Positions 9,430 through 18,691 of a DNA stretch of 64,000 nt are shown here, in pieces (the stretch's first letter is position 1; the number at the start of each line of letters is the position of its first letter). A program made the position numbers and the translations under genes. The DNA comes from Chloroflexota bacterium (GTDB lineage: Bacteria; Chloroflexota; Anaerolineae; Aggregatilineales; UBA2796): positions 1 to 64,000 of the forward strand of contig JAJPHV010000017.1 of the NCBI GenBank assembly GCA_021325095.1. The letters are read 5' to 3'. The notes beneath the pieces were generated by a model that saw only the letters and a list, made by a program, of their open reading frames with translations, made no database searches and was not told where the DNA came from.

Positions 9430-11400
9430 TTGACGAAATCATCGCGGTGGGCATTCGTGGCGACGCTGCTGATCGTGGCGGCATGGCTGGCGCTGCGCTG
9501 GCCGCACGGCAGCCTGTGGTATGACGAGGCGCTCTCGACGTGGGTCGCCAGCGGCCCCTGGGAGCGCCTGATCCACTGGTGCACGCAGGTCGATATTCAA
9601 GTGCCGCTGCATTACGTCGTGTTGCGCGGCTGGATGGTGCTCCTGGGTAACAGCGAATTCGCCCTGCACCTGCTGTCGGCGTTGTGCGGGCTGCTGGCCG
9701 TTGCCGGGTTATTTACGCTTGTACACCGTCTGACCCGGATCACCAGCGCTGCTGTCGTCGCTGCTTTGTTGCTAGGCTTGTCACCCGGTTTTGCCTGGAT
9801 CGCCTTTGAAGTGCGGGCCTATGCGCTGGCCCTGGCGTTGTATGCGTGGGCCAGCGTCTTTCTGGTTGAGTGCCTGAAGCCTGCGCCGCCGCGCTGGGTA
9901 CTATTCGCCTATTGCGGATTGGCACTCGCCACGCTGTATACGCACTATACCAGCATCGGGGCGCTGGCCGCGCATGGTTTGATCGCTGCCTGGGTGATTG
10001 CTATACAGCGTTCGAGGACACTGCTCCGCCGAATGGTCGGGATGGGACTGGTGATCGGAGCCGGGTTCGCGCCCTGGCTGCCTGTTCTGCTCTCCCGCAG
10101 CGCAGCGGATCGCAGCTACTACGCGGGCGCGCTTCTGCCCGATCAGACGCTCGGCGTGCTGCTCAGTTTCAAATGGCTGGCCCGCGACGATTTCAAATGG
10201 CTGACACCCGATCACACGCTGTCACCACTCGCGCCCCTGGTCGCGGGCGGGCTGCTGGTGCTGGTGGCGGGGTTGGTTGTGTGGGTGGTGCGCCAGCGCC
10301 GGGCGGCTCAACCCGTGATCTACGGGCTGTGTATGGCTGTGCTGCCTGTGGCGATGGTGGCAGTGGTGGTGCTGTTCAAGCCCAAGCTGGCCGGGCGCTA
10401 TGCCTGGCCCACCTGGATCGGGCTTGATCTGCTGCTGGCGCTGGGCCTGGTGGCGCTGACTTCACCCCCCAATCCCCTCTCCGCGAGCAAAGAGGGGGAG
10501 AAAAACGGATCAGAGGCGCGACCTGCAAACTCCACCCTCTCCAGTTGGGGAGGGGCGGTCAAATCGCTTGTCCTGGCTCTGATTCTGCTGGCCGTGCCCT
10601 GGCTGACCGGACAAACGGGACACCCGCCAGAAAGCGATTTCCGGGGCGCGTTCGCCTACATCCGTGAGCACTGGCGAACGGGCGACCTGGTGCTGCTACG
10701 CGATGGCACGCTCTTTCCGGTGGCGGATTATTATCGCAGCCCCACGCCGTACATTGGGCTGCCCGCTTCCGACCTGACCGACGCGACGCATATCCTCCAC
10801 GCCGCCGAAGCCGTGCCCGTTCTGGCCGCACAGGGCGATACGATTCGAGGAGTATGGATCGTGTCGTGGCAGGGCAATGTCATGGACCCGGAGAACGTTT
10901 CGGCAGGGCTGCTCGAAACCATTGGCAAGCCCCAGCCCGTCCGGGCTTCGTTTGGAGACGTGAGCCTGGAACACTTCGCACTGGACAGGCCACTGTCCGC
11001 ACTGAGTGTGCCACCCTTCAGCCAGAAGCCGCTGCTCTCGCTGCCCGGCGGCCCGACACTCGACTCAGCCCGGCTGCTGAATGGAGACACGATCAGTCCG
11101 GGAGAATCGCTCATCGCCCATACCTGGTGGTGGCGTGGCGACCCGGTGCAGATCGATACCCGCGTCAGCATCCGTCTTTACGGTGCGGATGGGCGCACGT
11201 TGGGGCAGATCGACCAGCCGCCCGTCGGCTGGTTCTTTTTCCCGGATCACTGGCCGGAGCGCACGCTGATTCTGGGTCGCTACGAAATGCGGCTTCCGCC
11301 GGATGCCGTCGGGCCAGTGACGATGAAACTGGTCGTCTACAGCGCCGACAACAGCCTCACGCCGTCCGAGGTGACCATCGGAACGGTGCAGGCGCGGTGA
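9430..11400 (+). CDS. Multi-pass membrane protein, GT39/PMT-like (GT-C) glycosyltransferase
   Basis: The 656-residue protein has about ten hydrophobic segments in its first 400 residues and a soluble C-terminal half. The first outer loop contains WYDEALSTWVASGPW, matching the Asp-Glu motif after TM1 of lipid-phosphate-dependent GT-C enzymes of the PMT/ArnT type; VPLHYVVLRGWM and EVRAYAL are also typical. Such enzymes transfer a sugar from a polyprenyl-phosphate carrier outside the membrane. The start is a TTG at 9430 with AGGA four bases upstream. A copy of the C-rich palindromic repeat (10461-10558) sits in frame inside a cytoplasm-facing loop, adding about 33 residues (TSPPNPLSASKEGE...LSSWGGAVKS) just before the last membrane segment. 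The acceptor is unknown. Confidence 0.75.
   Translation: MTKSSRWAFVATLLIVAAWLALRWPHGSLWYDEALSTWVASGPWERLIHWCTQVDIQVPLHYVVLRGWMVLLGNSEFALHLLSALCGLLAVAGLFTLVHRLTRITSAAVVAALLLGLSPGFAWIAFEVRAYALALALYAWASVFLVECLKPAPPRWVLFAYCGLALATLYTHYTSIGALAAHGLIAAWVIAIQRSRTLLRRMVGMGLVIGAGFAPWLPVLLSRSAADRSYYAGALLPDQTLGVLLSFKWLARDDFKWLTPDHTLSPLAPLVAGGLLVLVAGLVVWVVRQRRAAQPVIYGLCMAVLPVAMVAVVVLFKPKLAGRYAWPTWIGLDLLLALGLVALTSPPNPLSASKEGEKNGSEARPANSTLSSWGGAVKSLVLALILLAVPWLTGQTGHPPESDFRGAFAYIREHWRTGDLVLLRDGTLFPVADYYRSPTPYIGLPASDLTDATHILHAAEAVPVLAAQGDTIRGVWIVSWQGNVMDPENVSAGLLETIGKPQPVRASFGDVSLEHFALDRPLSALSVPPFSQKPLLSLPGGPTLDSARLLNGDTISPGESLIAHTWWWRGDPVQIDTRVSIRLYGADGRTLGQIDQPPVGWFFFPDHWPERTLILGRYEMRLPPDAVGPVTMKLVVYSADNSLTPSEVTIGTVQAR
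10461..10558. repeat. C-rich palindromic repeat, copy 1, inside a coding sequence
   Basis: This is a degenerate copy of the dispersed element: TTCACCCCCCAATCCCCTCT at the left, an inner hairpin CCCTCTCCgcgagcaaaGAGGGGGAG, and a right part CCACCCTCTCCAGTTGGGGA. It shows the composite two-hairpin layout of the copies at 48778 and 54932. Unlike those it lies within an open reading frame and leaves that frame open. Confidence 0.75.
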
Positions 11401-11541
11401 GGGCCGACTCAGGTTCAGAGCCGGCTGCTGTCAATGGTGAATGCAACCAGGCTGTTCGAACTTTTTTGCACTCTGCCCGCTGTACTTTTATACTCGTGCT
11501 CGATCCCTGTTTTTTGGCTTGTACGTCGCAAGGAACGGCGA

Positions 11542-12771
11542 ATGCGCAAAACAGGATTGGTGATATTGGTGGTGCTGGCCCTGTGCAGCCCGCTGTCTTT
11601 GTTGCACGCCCAGGAGGGCAGCCCGGTCTATTATGTTCGTGCGGGCGACACGCTGACCAGCATTGCGAACCGCTACGGCGTCAGTGTTGAGGCGCTGGCC
11701 GCTGCCAACAAACTGCCCAATGCCGATGCGATCTACATCGGGCAGCGCCTCGTGATCCCGGTCAATGGTCATGACAGCGCTCCGAACGCTGCTGCATCTG
11801 TGCCGGACACGCCCGGCACGTACACCGTGCGGCCTGGCGACACCCTGATCGGTATCGCAACCCAATTCGGTGTCACGGTGGACGACTTGATGGCCGCCAA
11901 CAAGCTCACCGATCCTGGATTGGTACGGATCGGGCAGGTTCTCAAGATTCCGGGCCAGGTCTCTCAGGCAGCTGATCCCGCGATCCCATTGCTGCCGGAC
12001 GGCCAGTATACCCTTGCGCCGGGCGTGAGCGGACCTTCAGTGCAGGTGGAAATCGCGGGTGGAAGGCTGATCAGCCTGACGCTCCAAACCGTCTCGTCGG
12101 GTAAGCAATCGTTGCCCCTATCGTGCGAGGCCAAGATCGCCGGGCAGTTGGCGATGATGTACGGCCTGACTTTTGACGAAGCCAGTTTTCTGGGCCGCCT
12201 GCCACACGCCCTCAACCCACGACTGGGCTTCGTCGGCTCGGTGAACGGGCGTTTCTACTGGCCGCGTGATCTGATCGGCGGCACGGCCATCGGGCCGGGC
12301 GGCTATGGCGTTCACGCCGAAGGCTGGACGCCCACCTTCCAGGCGTTGAGCGGTTTCCAGGTGCGTCTGCTGCCGTCGGGGGCAGTGGCAGCCGAAGCAC
12401 AGATCGACGCAGCGCTGCGGCACGGTTATCCCGTAGTCATCTGGGCTATTCTGGGTTTTCGCGCACCACTGGCCCAGAACAGCGTCTGGATCGGGCCGGG
12501 TGCGGACGGCACGGCTATCGACTGCGGCGGGCCGGGGCCAAACTGCTCTTACCTGGTGAGCGGCGAACATACTTACCTGATTCTGGGACGAAGCGGAGAC
12601 AGTTATCTGATCTACGATCCGGGCAGCGGCGAGATCAGCTACTTCCCCCGGAGAACGGTCATCATCGGGACGACGACGCTTTTCGCCGTGCCGACGGGTT
12701 CCGCGCCGGGCGTCGTGATCGTGCCTTCGGCGGCCCATCTACCCGACCTGCGCCAGCTTCCCAATTGGTGA
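11542..12771 (+). CDS. Secreted protein with two LysM domains and a C39-like cysteine peptidase domain
   Basis: The ATG at 11542 is preferred (AAGGA seven bases upstream) because it gives a clean signal peptide, MRKTGLVILVVLALCSPLSL with a cut near HAQ; the longer frame from 11434 is rejected. Two peptidoglycan-binding LysM domains follow, YYVRAGDTLTSIANRYGVS...IGQRLVIP and YTVRPGDTLIGIATQFGVT...IGQVLKIP. After a linker comes a papain-fold C39-like (peptidase_C39_2) domain with the probable nucleophile Cys in SLPLSCEAKIAGQ and the His in VSGEHTYLILG; an Asp in YLIYDPGSG completes the set. The protein probably acts on or near the cell wall. The same fold also includes inactive binders, so proteolysis is not proven. 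It follows the GT-C gene by about 140 bases. Confidence 0.82.
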   Translation: MRKTGLVILVVLALCSPLSLLHAQEGSPVYYVRAGDTLTSIANRYGVSVEALAAANKLPNADAIYIGQRLVIPVNGHDSAPNAAASVPDTPGTYTVRPGDTLIGIATQFGVTVDDLMAANKLTDPGLVRIGQVLKIPGQVSQAADPAIPLLPDGQYTLAPGVSGPSVQVEIAGGRLISLTLQTVSSGKQSLPLSCEAKIAGQLAMMYGLTFDEASFLGRLPHALNPRLGFVGSVNGRFYWPRDLIGGTAIGPGGYGVHAEGWTPTFQALSGFQVRLLPSGAVAAEAQIDAALRHGYPVVIWAILGFRAPLAQNSVWIGPGADGTAIDCGGPGPNCSYLVSGEHTYLILGRSGDSYLIYDPGSGEISYFPRRTVIIGTTTLFAVPTGSAPGVVIVPSAAHLPDLRQLPNW

Positions 12772-12986
12772 AACCGGGGAGAACGGGTATGATAGTAACC
12801 CATGACAAGCGTAAAAATTGTATTGATAGATATGAGTTCGTTACGTGCCATCTTGAGTTTTTCGCTACAATAAGAATAGTGACCGCGCTCACCATGAAAT
12901 GATTCTTGGTTCAGGCAGCATCATCTGCGGTCATGACATTATCGACAGCATTGATGCTCAGTTTGGAATCCAGGAGTAACCTTTTG

Positions 12987-13415
12987 ATGCCCGAAATAAC
13001 GCGAACACCGATTGAGCCTGCCGAAGCACAAGTCCTGGTGGTCGAAGACAACGTGCCGAACTTCGTGCTGATCGCGCGAATGCTGGCCTTTATGGGTGTT
13101 CAACGCTGCGAGTGGAAAACGTCTGGCTGGCAGGTCGTCCAGTTTGCCGATACCCTGCCCCGCATAGACCTGATCCTGATGGACATCCGGCTGCCCTACG
13201 AGGACGGCTACCAGGCACTTCAAAAGGTTCGAGCCAGCCCACGTCTCAAGAATACGCTGGTGGTGGCCGTAACTGCCGAGGCCAGCGACGAACAGATGAC
13301 CAAAGCCAAGAACGCAGGCTTCGACGGTTTCCTGGGCAAGCCGCTCGACCCGGATCGTTTCCCCGAGCAGATCAAACGTATCCTGAGCGGCCAACCGGTC
13401 TGGGAGTGGAAGTGA
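12987..13415 (+). CDS. Stand-alone response-regulator receiver domain
   Basis: The 142-residue protein is a single CheY-like domain with no output domain. Motifs are VLVVEDN (acidic pocket), LILMDIRLP (phospho-accepting Asp), VAVTAEAS (Thr switch) and FLGKPLD (invariant Lys). The start at 12987 is chosen for AGGAG ten bases upstream, and earlier in-frame starts lack a site. Such proteins act by protein contact, for example in phosphorelays or with flagellar or kinase partners. No kinase is adjacent; the nearest is about 29 kb away, so its partner is unknown. It is convergent with the ATPase-BTAD gene. Confidence 0.88.
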   Translation: MPEITRTPIEPAEAQVLVVEDNVPNFVLIARMLAFMGVQRCEWKTSGWQVVQFADTLPRIDLILMDIRLPYEDGYQALQKVRASPRLKNTLVVAVTAEASDEQMTKAKNAGFDGFLGKPLDPDRFPEQIKRILSGQPVWEWK

Positions 13416-13508
13416 TACCTGACTCGGGCTGATGGGGCGCTACCTGGCGCTAAAGCGTCGGGCGCAAACCCACGTCAGACAAGTCCATCAGCACTGGGCA
13501 CGCCTGCC

Positions 13509-14792
13509 CTACGACATGAGTTCGCGGTAAAGCTGCCGGGTTTCTTCCTCGAGCGGAACGTGCATCTCGTTCAGCGTTTCCTGTAGCCGCTGGAAGTGGC
13601 TGGCGGCCTCGCTGCGGCGACCCAGGTCAGCGTACAAAGTCATCACGCGGCGGTGCAAGTCCTGGCGGCGCTGGTTTTCACCCACAGCGCGCAGCAGGAG
13701 CGCCAGCGCGTGCTCCGGGCGGTTTTCTTCCAGCCGGATGGTTGCCATCTCGCTCAGTGCTTCCAGGTAGCCGCTCTGGTATTCCTGGCGGCGCCGCGCG
13801 ATCCAGGTTTCATTGTGGCCTTGCAGGAACGGGCGCTGATATAGATCGATGACGCGCTGCCATGCGGCAGGACGGGCCTTACCCTTTGCCAGCCGCCCGG
13901 CGACCAGCGCACTGACAAAATCGGTGATGTCGTAATGAACGCTGAGTTCTGGATTCACCCGGTAATAGCCGTCCTCGTGGACCAGTACGTCCACGCCCAC
14001 CGATTCCAGAGCTTTATGCAGGCGGCGCTTCGTCACGTGAAAAACGTTGACGGCTTGATCAGTGCTGAGTTCCGGCCAGAATGCCTGGCAAATCTCTGAA
14101 CGGGTTACGACAGGCCGCTCCAGGGCGAAAAAGAAGAGCAGCCGGGGCAGGTGGCCCTCCCAGTTGTCGATGGGTTCGTTGTCCAGAATGACTGTGCCAG
14201 GGCCAAGCGCAGTTGCCAGAACGCGGGCTTCTTCGGCGGGCGCTTGATTCTGGTAAAAGTCGGCGCTGATCAACTCGGCGTCGCGCAGCATGACGGCTTT
14301 GCGCTGCGCGATGAGTGCCATCCAGGGCAGGCGAGGCAGATTGCGGCTGTTGAGAACCAGGCGACACTGTGGTGGCAGGTTGTCGATCAGCGCTTCGAGG
14401 AAAGATTGCAGATCGTCGCCAACGGTGGCCCTGTCGAATTCATCCAGCAGCAAAATGTAGGGCTCGGCACTGAGTTGGTTGAGGTCTCCGGCGAAGGCGG
14501 TCAGCAGCGGCGTCTGGTCAGCGGTGTCTTTCAGCCCCACCAGATTGACATTTGCGCCGAAGGTCGGGGCTTGGTCAGCCAGATCGTGGGTGAAACCAGC
14601 CAGAAAGGACGGAACATCCACATCGTCGGTTCCCATCGCATAGTAGAAGACACGCACCTCTGGATCGGCCAGCAGCCGGCTGACCAAAGCTGTGCGATAG
14701 CGACCACTGGCATGCAAAAGGATCACACGTGCCTCGGCAGCGTGTTCCTGAAACGATTGGTAGATGTTGTTGACAATGGTGTCGAGACTCAT
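13509..14792 (-). CDS. Transcriptional regulator: degenerate STAND-like ATPase, winged helix and BTAD domain
   Basis: The 427-residue protein has three parts. Residues 1-210 resemble the MalT/AfsR-type ATPase core with a clear Walker B (ILLLDEFD, 113-120) and a sensor segment LVLNSRNLPRLPW, but the P-loop position reads HASGRYRTAL (27-36) and lacks GxxGxGK(T/S). Residues about 215-280 form an OmpR/SARP-type winged helix (VVTRSEICQAFWPELS...VNVFHVTKRRLHKAL). Residues 285-427 are a bacterial transcriptional activator domain built of TPR-like helices (YQRPFLQG, WIARRRQEY). In classical SARPs the winged helix is N-terminal; here it is central. A promoter lies upstream at 14846-14874. The target genes and signal are unknown, and with the damaged P-loop ATP binding is uncertain. 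Confidence 0.78.
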   Translation of the reverse strand: MSLDTIVNNIYQSFQEHAAEARVILLHASGRYRTALVSRLLADPEVRVFYYAMGTDDVDVPSFLAGFTHDLADQAPTFGANVNLVGLKDTADQTPLLTAFAGDLNQLSAEPYILLLDEFDRATVGDDLQSFLEALIDNLPPQCRLVLNSRNLPRLPWMALIAQRKAVMLRDAELISADFYQNQAPAEEARVLATALGPGTVILDNEPIDNWEGHLPRLLFFFALERPVVTRSEICQAFWPELSTDQAVNVFHVTKRRLHKALESVGVDVLVHEDGYYRVNPELSVHYDITDFVSALVAGRLAKGKARPAAWQRVIDLYQRPFLQGHNETWIARRRQEYQSGYLEALSEMATIRLEENRPEHALALLLRAVGENQRRQDLHRRVMTLYADLGRRSEAASHFQRLQETLNEMHVPLEEETRQLYRELMS

Positions 14793-14845
14793 CTGAATGA
14801 CCTCTGGCTACGAAGTTGAAGTGGTCAGTTACTTTGCAATGACAC

Positions 14846-14874
14846 AGTATAGCCAGCGTCCAAGAAAACTGCAA
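14846..14874 (-). promoter_or_regulatory. Promoter of the ATPase-BTAD regulator
   Basis: Minus-strand TTGCAG (14874-14869) and TATACT (14851-14846) are 17 bases apart. The predicted leader is about 47 bases long. Confidence 0.55.
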
Positions 14875-14960
14875 ACTAAGCTAAAGGTAGCTATGAGCTA
14901 CGGGCAACTGAGTCACATTGTTTCAGTTTCATAGTTAGGGCAGCAACGATAGCGCGTTTC

Positions 14961-17681
14961 CTAGCGAATCAAAATGGATTTCAAGTAAACCAGCCCGTCG
15001 ATGGCCCGCTGACGATCACTATGCACGCCAAGCCGCAGCATGTCGGGATAACGATACCATCCCACATAAACGTCATAAGTGCCTGGGGCAGTGTCGGCGG
15101 GGATGGCAAGAGGCGTGATCTCCGTCCAATTCTGCGATGCTGACCATCTGGTGGTGGAAAAGGCGCCGCCGCCCGGAATGTTGTCGTATTGCGCGGCCAG
15201 TTTGCCATCCCGGCTGAAGACGTGCATGAAGAAATGATAGTCGCCGGGCAGCTTTTGCGACGTGTGCCAGTCTGTGGCGACGGGTAGAACACTTCCGGTG
15301 CTGGCCTCATCGGCCAGCCACAGACCGCGCAGAGACAGGCCGCTATCGAGATCGACCTTGAGTTCCTGGTAAGGCACACCCAGATCGGCGGCTTGCAGGC
15401 TCCTGAATTGCAGACTGACGCAGGTATTCTCCTCGCCGTAATGCAACTGGCAGGCCGGGCTGCTTTCTACTTGCGTGTTTGAATCGAGCAGGCAGGTGGG
15501 CGCAACCGGTACGCGAGTGCAGCCGTCGGGCGGGCTGAATTGCAGGGCGTGGAAGCCCGGCCTGAGTGCCAACCAGAAATCGACCTGGTCGGTGGGAGCC
15601 TTCACGTTCCAGGTATGAGCCGGATTGCCATCAACGGCCAGGGCCAACGCCCGCGTAGACAACAGGGGCGCGAGATCAAGCGTAAAGCGCTGCAAGGTTG
15701 CCACCGGCGTGTAGACGACAATGCGCACCCCCGCTTTCATCCACAAGGCGTCAATCGGGCGATTGTCGTCGGGCCACCAGCCCGAACCGGGCGTGCTGTA
15801 CGGCCACCAGTAGATGGCCTGGTGGGTCAGGGCCAGGCCCGCCCAATGCTGGCCCGGCGGGGGCACTTCAAAGACCGCGATCTGCTGATCCCGATAGGCA
15901 GGCTGCCCAAAAGCGCGAACGGCCCAATCCAGCGTCGAGCGCGCATCGAACTTATCCAGGTGGTAAATCAGCACGTCAATGCCGTTGTCTTTCAGGACGG
16001 AGCGGGCCTGATCGGGTGCGAGCGGCGGCCCCGGAAAGCGATCCGCTGCGCCGGTCTGCCAGGCGGTTCCCTTCGCCACCTCCGACAGCAGCATCAGTTT
16101 CGCCGGGTCAACGGGCGGCAGCCGCGAATAATACCCGGTCAGGATCGCTTTGCTGTGATCCATTTGCTCGGCGATGGCGTCGTGGTACGTCGCATCGTAG
16201 GGAATGTCGAACACGGCCCTTACGTCTGTGCGAGTCGCCAGCGTCTGCAAATAGGCGGGCTGCGCCAGCGTGTCGTAGATCGGCAAGGGGAACTTGAGCT
16301 GGTACTCGGCCAGGATCAGGATCACCAGCGCGGCGCAGAACGCGGTTCGTATAGTGGGCCGCCTGACCCGTCGCAGGACGATGCTCAGGCCCAGAGCAGC
16401 CAGGACACTCAGCGCCAGCGCGGTCAGGAAATTGAAGCGCCCAGGGGTACGGATGATGTTGAGGAGCGGCAGGTTCTGAAAGAGCGCCCAGGGCAGGACG
16501 ATGTTGCTTTTGTCCAGGCCAAGCGTATAGACGACGGGCTGTTCCTGCCACTTCAACATCGGCCCCAGCGAGAACAACATACTGCCGAGGAGTATCGTCA
16601 GCCAGGGGCCAACCGCCCTCCGGCACTGAATGGCCGCAATGAGCGCCAGGACGAACGCTGCGATGCCCAGGTACGCAGCCCCTTCGATGGCATTGGCGTT
16701 CAGGATGGTCTCGCTGAAGGCCGGGGCGAAAGGCCGCGTCCAGGGCGTGAACGGCGAAAGCGCCACGAAACTCAACAAATCGGTACTGAATAACACCCAC
16801 CCGACGCCCTGTAATTGCAGGTAACTGGCGTGTTCCGGGATGAGCGCATCCAGAACCAGCGGCAGGTAAAACGGCGCGCTCAACACGGCGGCTGCGCCGC
16901 CCATCATCAGCAGTTGGCCGATCTGCCGCCCGCTCATTGTGAAAATGATTTGACGCCTGGCAGCCAGCGCGTAGATACCGCCAAACACCAGGAGCGGCAG
17001 CACCAGGAAGACCAGGCTGGTGCTGTTGGTGAGCAGCAGCACCCAGGTTGCCAGCGCGCCCAGCAGCGCGATCCGCGTTGTTCCGCGCCCCCGCATGATG
17101 CGCAGCAGGCACAGCACGACCACCGGCAAAGCGTAGACGGAAACAATATTCACGTGCCCGATCAACACATGGCCCTGCACCGTCGGGAAGGCCATGTACA
17201 CCAGGCCGCCGACCATTGCGGCGGCCATCGCCTGGGGATGGCCCTCATGCGCTGCCAGAATTTCCAGGCACAGCCAGTAAGCTGCCAGCCCATCCAGCAC
17301 CAGCGTCACCAGCAGCCACAGGTTGAAGGATGCTGTCGGATTAAAGACAAAACTTAACAGCGCAGGCGGCCAGTAGACCAGCGGCTGTGCCCACTGGACA
17401 CTGCTAAAGAATCCATCCGGGTAGCCGAACAGACTCTGGTAGAACGGATTCAACCCGTGCTGCAAAGCATACTTCGTCCACCAGATCATGCGCAGGTGTT
17501 CAACAGTGTCGCTGCCGGACAGCGACGGGCCGGGCGCGTGGGTCGAGAGATGCAGGATCAGTGGGTAGGTCATGAACAGCGCCGCCAGCGTGTAGAGGAC
17601 AAGCGGCAGGCCAAAGCGCTGCCAGCCACGCAGGCGCAAAATCCTGGTTGGCCTCGCGGCACGACGAATTGCATCGGACAT
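14961..17681 (-). CDS. Large multi-pass membrane protein, GT-C-like, function unknown
   Basis: The 906-residue protein has a basic N-terminus, then about eleven to twelve membrane segments in residues 20-480, then a long extracytoplasmic region. The first loop after TM1 reads THAPGPSLSGSDTVEHLRMI, with an acidic residue where GT-C glycosyltransferases keep their catalytic Asp, and FYQSLFGYPDG follows. The topology is like YfhO/GT39-type proteins and bacterial oligosaccharyl or mannosyl transferases. The soluble part is beta-rich (WYRYPD, LRGLWLADE) and may bind carbohydrate. No defined family can be named. It is on the minus strand upstream of the BTAD gene by 168 bases, so the two may be transcribed separately. 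A second GT-C-like gene lies at 9430-11400, suggesting a surface-glycan theme. Confidence 0.6.
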   Translation of the reverse strand: MSDAIRRAARPTRILRLRGWQRFGLPLVLYTLAALFMTYPLILHLSTHAPGPSLSGSDTVEHLRMIWWTKYALQHGLNPFYQSLFGYPDGFFSSVQWAQPLVYWPPALLSFVFNPTASFNLWLLVTLVLDGLAAYWLCLEILAAHEGHPQAMAAAMVGGLVYMAFPTVQGHVLIGHVNIVSVYALPVVVLCLLRIMRGRGTTRIALLGALATWVLLLTNSTSLVFLVLPLLVFGGIYALAARRQIIFTMSGRQIGQLLMMGGAAAVLSAPFYLPLVLDALIPEHASYLQLQGVGWVLFSTDLLSFVALSPFTPWTRPFAPAFSETILNANAIEGAAYLGIAAFVLALIAAIQCRRAVGPWLTILLGSMLFSLGPMLKWQEQPVVYTLGLDKSNIVLPWALFQNLPLLNIIRTPGRFNFLTALALSVLAALGLSIVLRRVRRPTIRTAFCAALVILILAEYQLKFPLPIYDTLAQPAYLQTLATRTDVRAVFDIPYDATYHDAIAEQMDHSKAILTGYYSRLPPVDPAKLMLLSEVAKGTAWQTGAADRFPGPPLAPDQARSVLKDNGIDVLIYHLDKFDARSTLDWAVRAFGQPAYRDQQIAVFEVPPPGQHWAGLALTHQAIYWWPYSTPGSGWWPDDNRPIDALWMKAGVRIVVYTPVATLQRFTLDLAPLLSTRALALAVDGNPAHTWNVKAPTDQVDFWLALRPGFHALQFSPPDGCTRVPVAPTCLLDSNTQVESSPACQLHYGEENTCVSLQFRSLQAADLGVPYQELKVDLDSGLSLRGLWLADEASTGSVLPVATDWHTSQKLPGDYHFFMHVFSRDGKLAAQYDNIPGGGAFSTTRWSASQNWTEITPLAIPADTAPGTYDVYVGWYRYPDMLRLGVHSDRQRAIDGLVYLKSILIR

Positions 17682-17782
17682 TGAGCGTATCCCATTCAGT
17701 GTGATGAAGACTCATTCTCGCACTCACCGAGAATGGCACTGCCGGGACTAATTATCGAGGAAAGTTTGCAAGTTGTCAGCCT

Positions 17783-17811
17783 TTTGCAGATCAGCGCAAA
17801 GTCAGTACAAT
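17783..17811 (+). promoter_or_regulatory. Promoter of the Dam-type methylase, predicting a leaderless message
   Basis: TTTGCA (17783-17788) and TACAAT (17806-17811) are 17 bases apart. Transcription should begin at about 17818-17819, where the ATG starts, and no ribosome site is present. Confidence 0.5.
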
Positions 17812-17818
17812 CGAACAT

Positions 17819-18661
17819 ATGAACCAGTCAAGTTTCTTGCCCCCGATTGAGAAATCCAGGGCAGGCCCTGTCGTCAAATGGGCAGGAGGCAAAAAGGCAC
17901 TGATTGCCCAATTTGCCCCTCATTTCCCCGCACCAGGGACGTACCGGCGCTACTTTGAGCCTTTCCTGGGCGGTGCGGCAGTGTTCTTCTATTTGCAACC
18001 AGAGCGGAGTTTCTTGTTTGATCTGAACGCCCAATTGATCGAGGTCTACCATGTGATCCGCGATGACGTTGAGGGACTGATCGCAGCTCTAAAGGTACAC
18101 CGAAATGCGCCTGACTATTTCTATGAAATACGTGCTCAAAACCCGGTGGAATTGCGACCAGCCGAACGTGCGGCACGCTTTATCTTCCTCAACCGCACCT
18201 GCTATAACGGCTTGTACCGTGTTAATCGCCAGGGACAGTTCAACGTACCGTTCGGGCGATACAAGAATCCGACCATTTGTGATGAACCTGGTCTACGAGC
18301 GGCAAGCGCCGCATTGCAAAACGCCCATCTGGAAGTTGCCGACTTTGAGATTGTTTTAAGTCTGGCCGAGCCTGGCGACCTGATTTACTTTGATCCGCCC
18401 TATGAACCGCTCAGTTTGACTTCGAGCTTCACAAGTTATACGAGCAATGGTTTCTCAAGCGATGACCAGCGCCGTCTGGCGGCTACATATCGCACTCTCG
18501 ATTCGCGTGGCTGCTTGCTGATGCTCAGTAATTCGAGTGCGCCACTCATCTATGATCTATATTCAGGGTTTCACATCCACGAGATCAGTGCTCGCCGAGC
18601 CATCAACAGCAAACCCGATGGACGTGGAGCGATCACTGAACTCCTGATCACGAATTTTTGA
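17819..18661 (+). CDS. D12-class DNA adenine N6-methyltransferase (Dam/DpnM-like)
   Basis: The 280-residue enzyme transfers a methyl group from S-adenosylmethionine to adenine in DNA. Motif order is that of the D12 (alpha) class: KWAGGKKALI near residue 20, the SAM motif FEPFLGGAAVFF, RFIFLNRTCYNGLYRVNRQG (target-binding segment), and the catalytic DPPY in YFDPPYEPL. The family commonly modifies GATC, but specificity cannot be read from sequence alone. No endonuclease is adjacent, so it looks like an orphan methylase. Its codons are visibly more AT-rich than neighbouring genes, which suggests horizontal acquisition. The start has no Shine-Dalgarno but sits at the predicted transcription start of the promoter just upstream. 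Confidence 0.9.
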   Translation: MNQSSFLPPIEKSRAGPVVKWAGGKKALIAQFAPHFPAPGTYRRYFEPFLGGAAVFFYLQPERSFLFDLNAQLIEVYHVIRDDVEGLIAALKVHRNAPDYFYEIRAQNPVELRPAERAARFIFLNRTCYNGLYRVNRQGQFNVPFGRYKNPTICDEPGLRAASAALQNAHLEVADFEIVLSLAEPGDLIYFDPPYEPLSLTSSFTSYTSNGFSSDDQRRLAATYRTLDSRGCLLMLSNSSAPLIYDLYSGFHIHEISARRAINSKPDGRGAITELLITNF

Positions 18662-18691
18662 TTCCGCAGACGGCGCATCTCGTTCGAGCAG

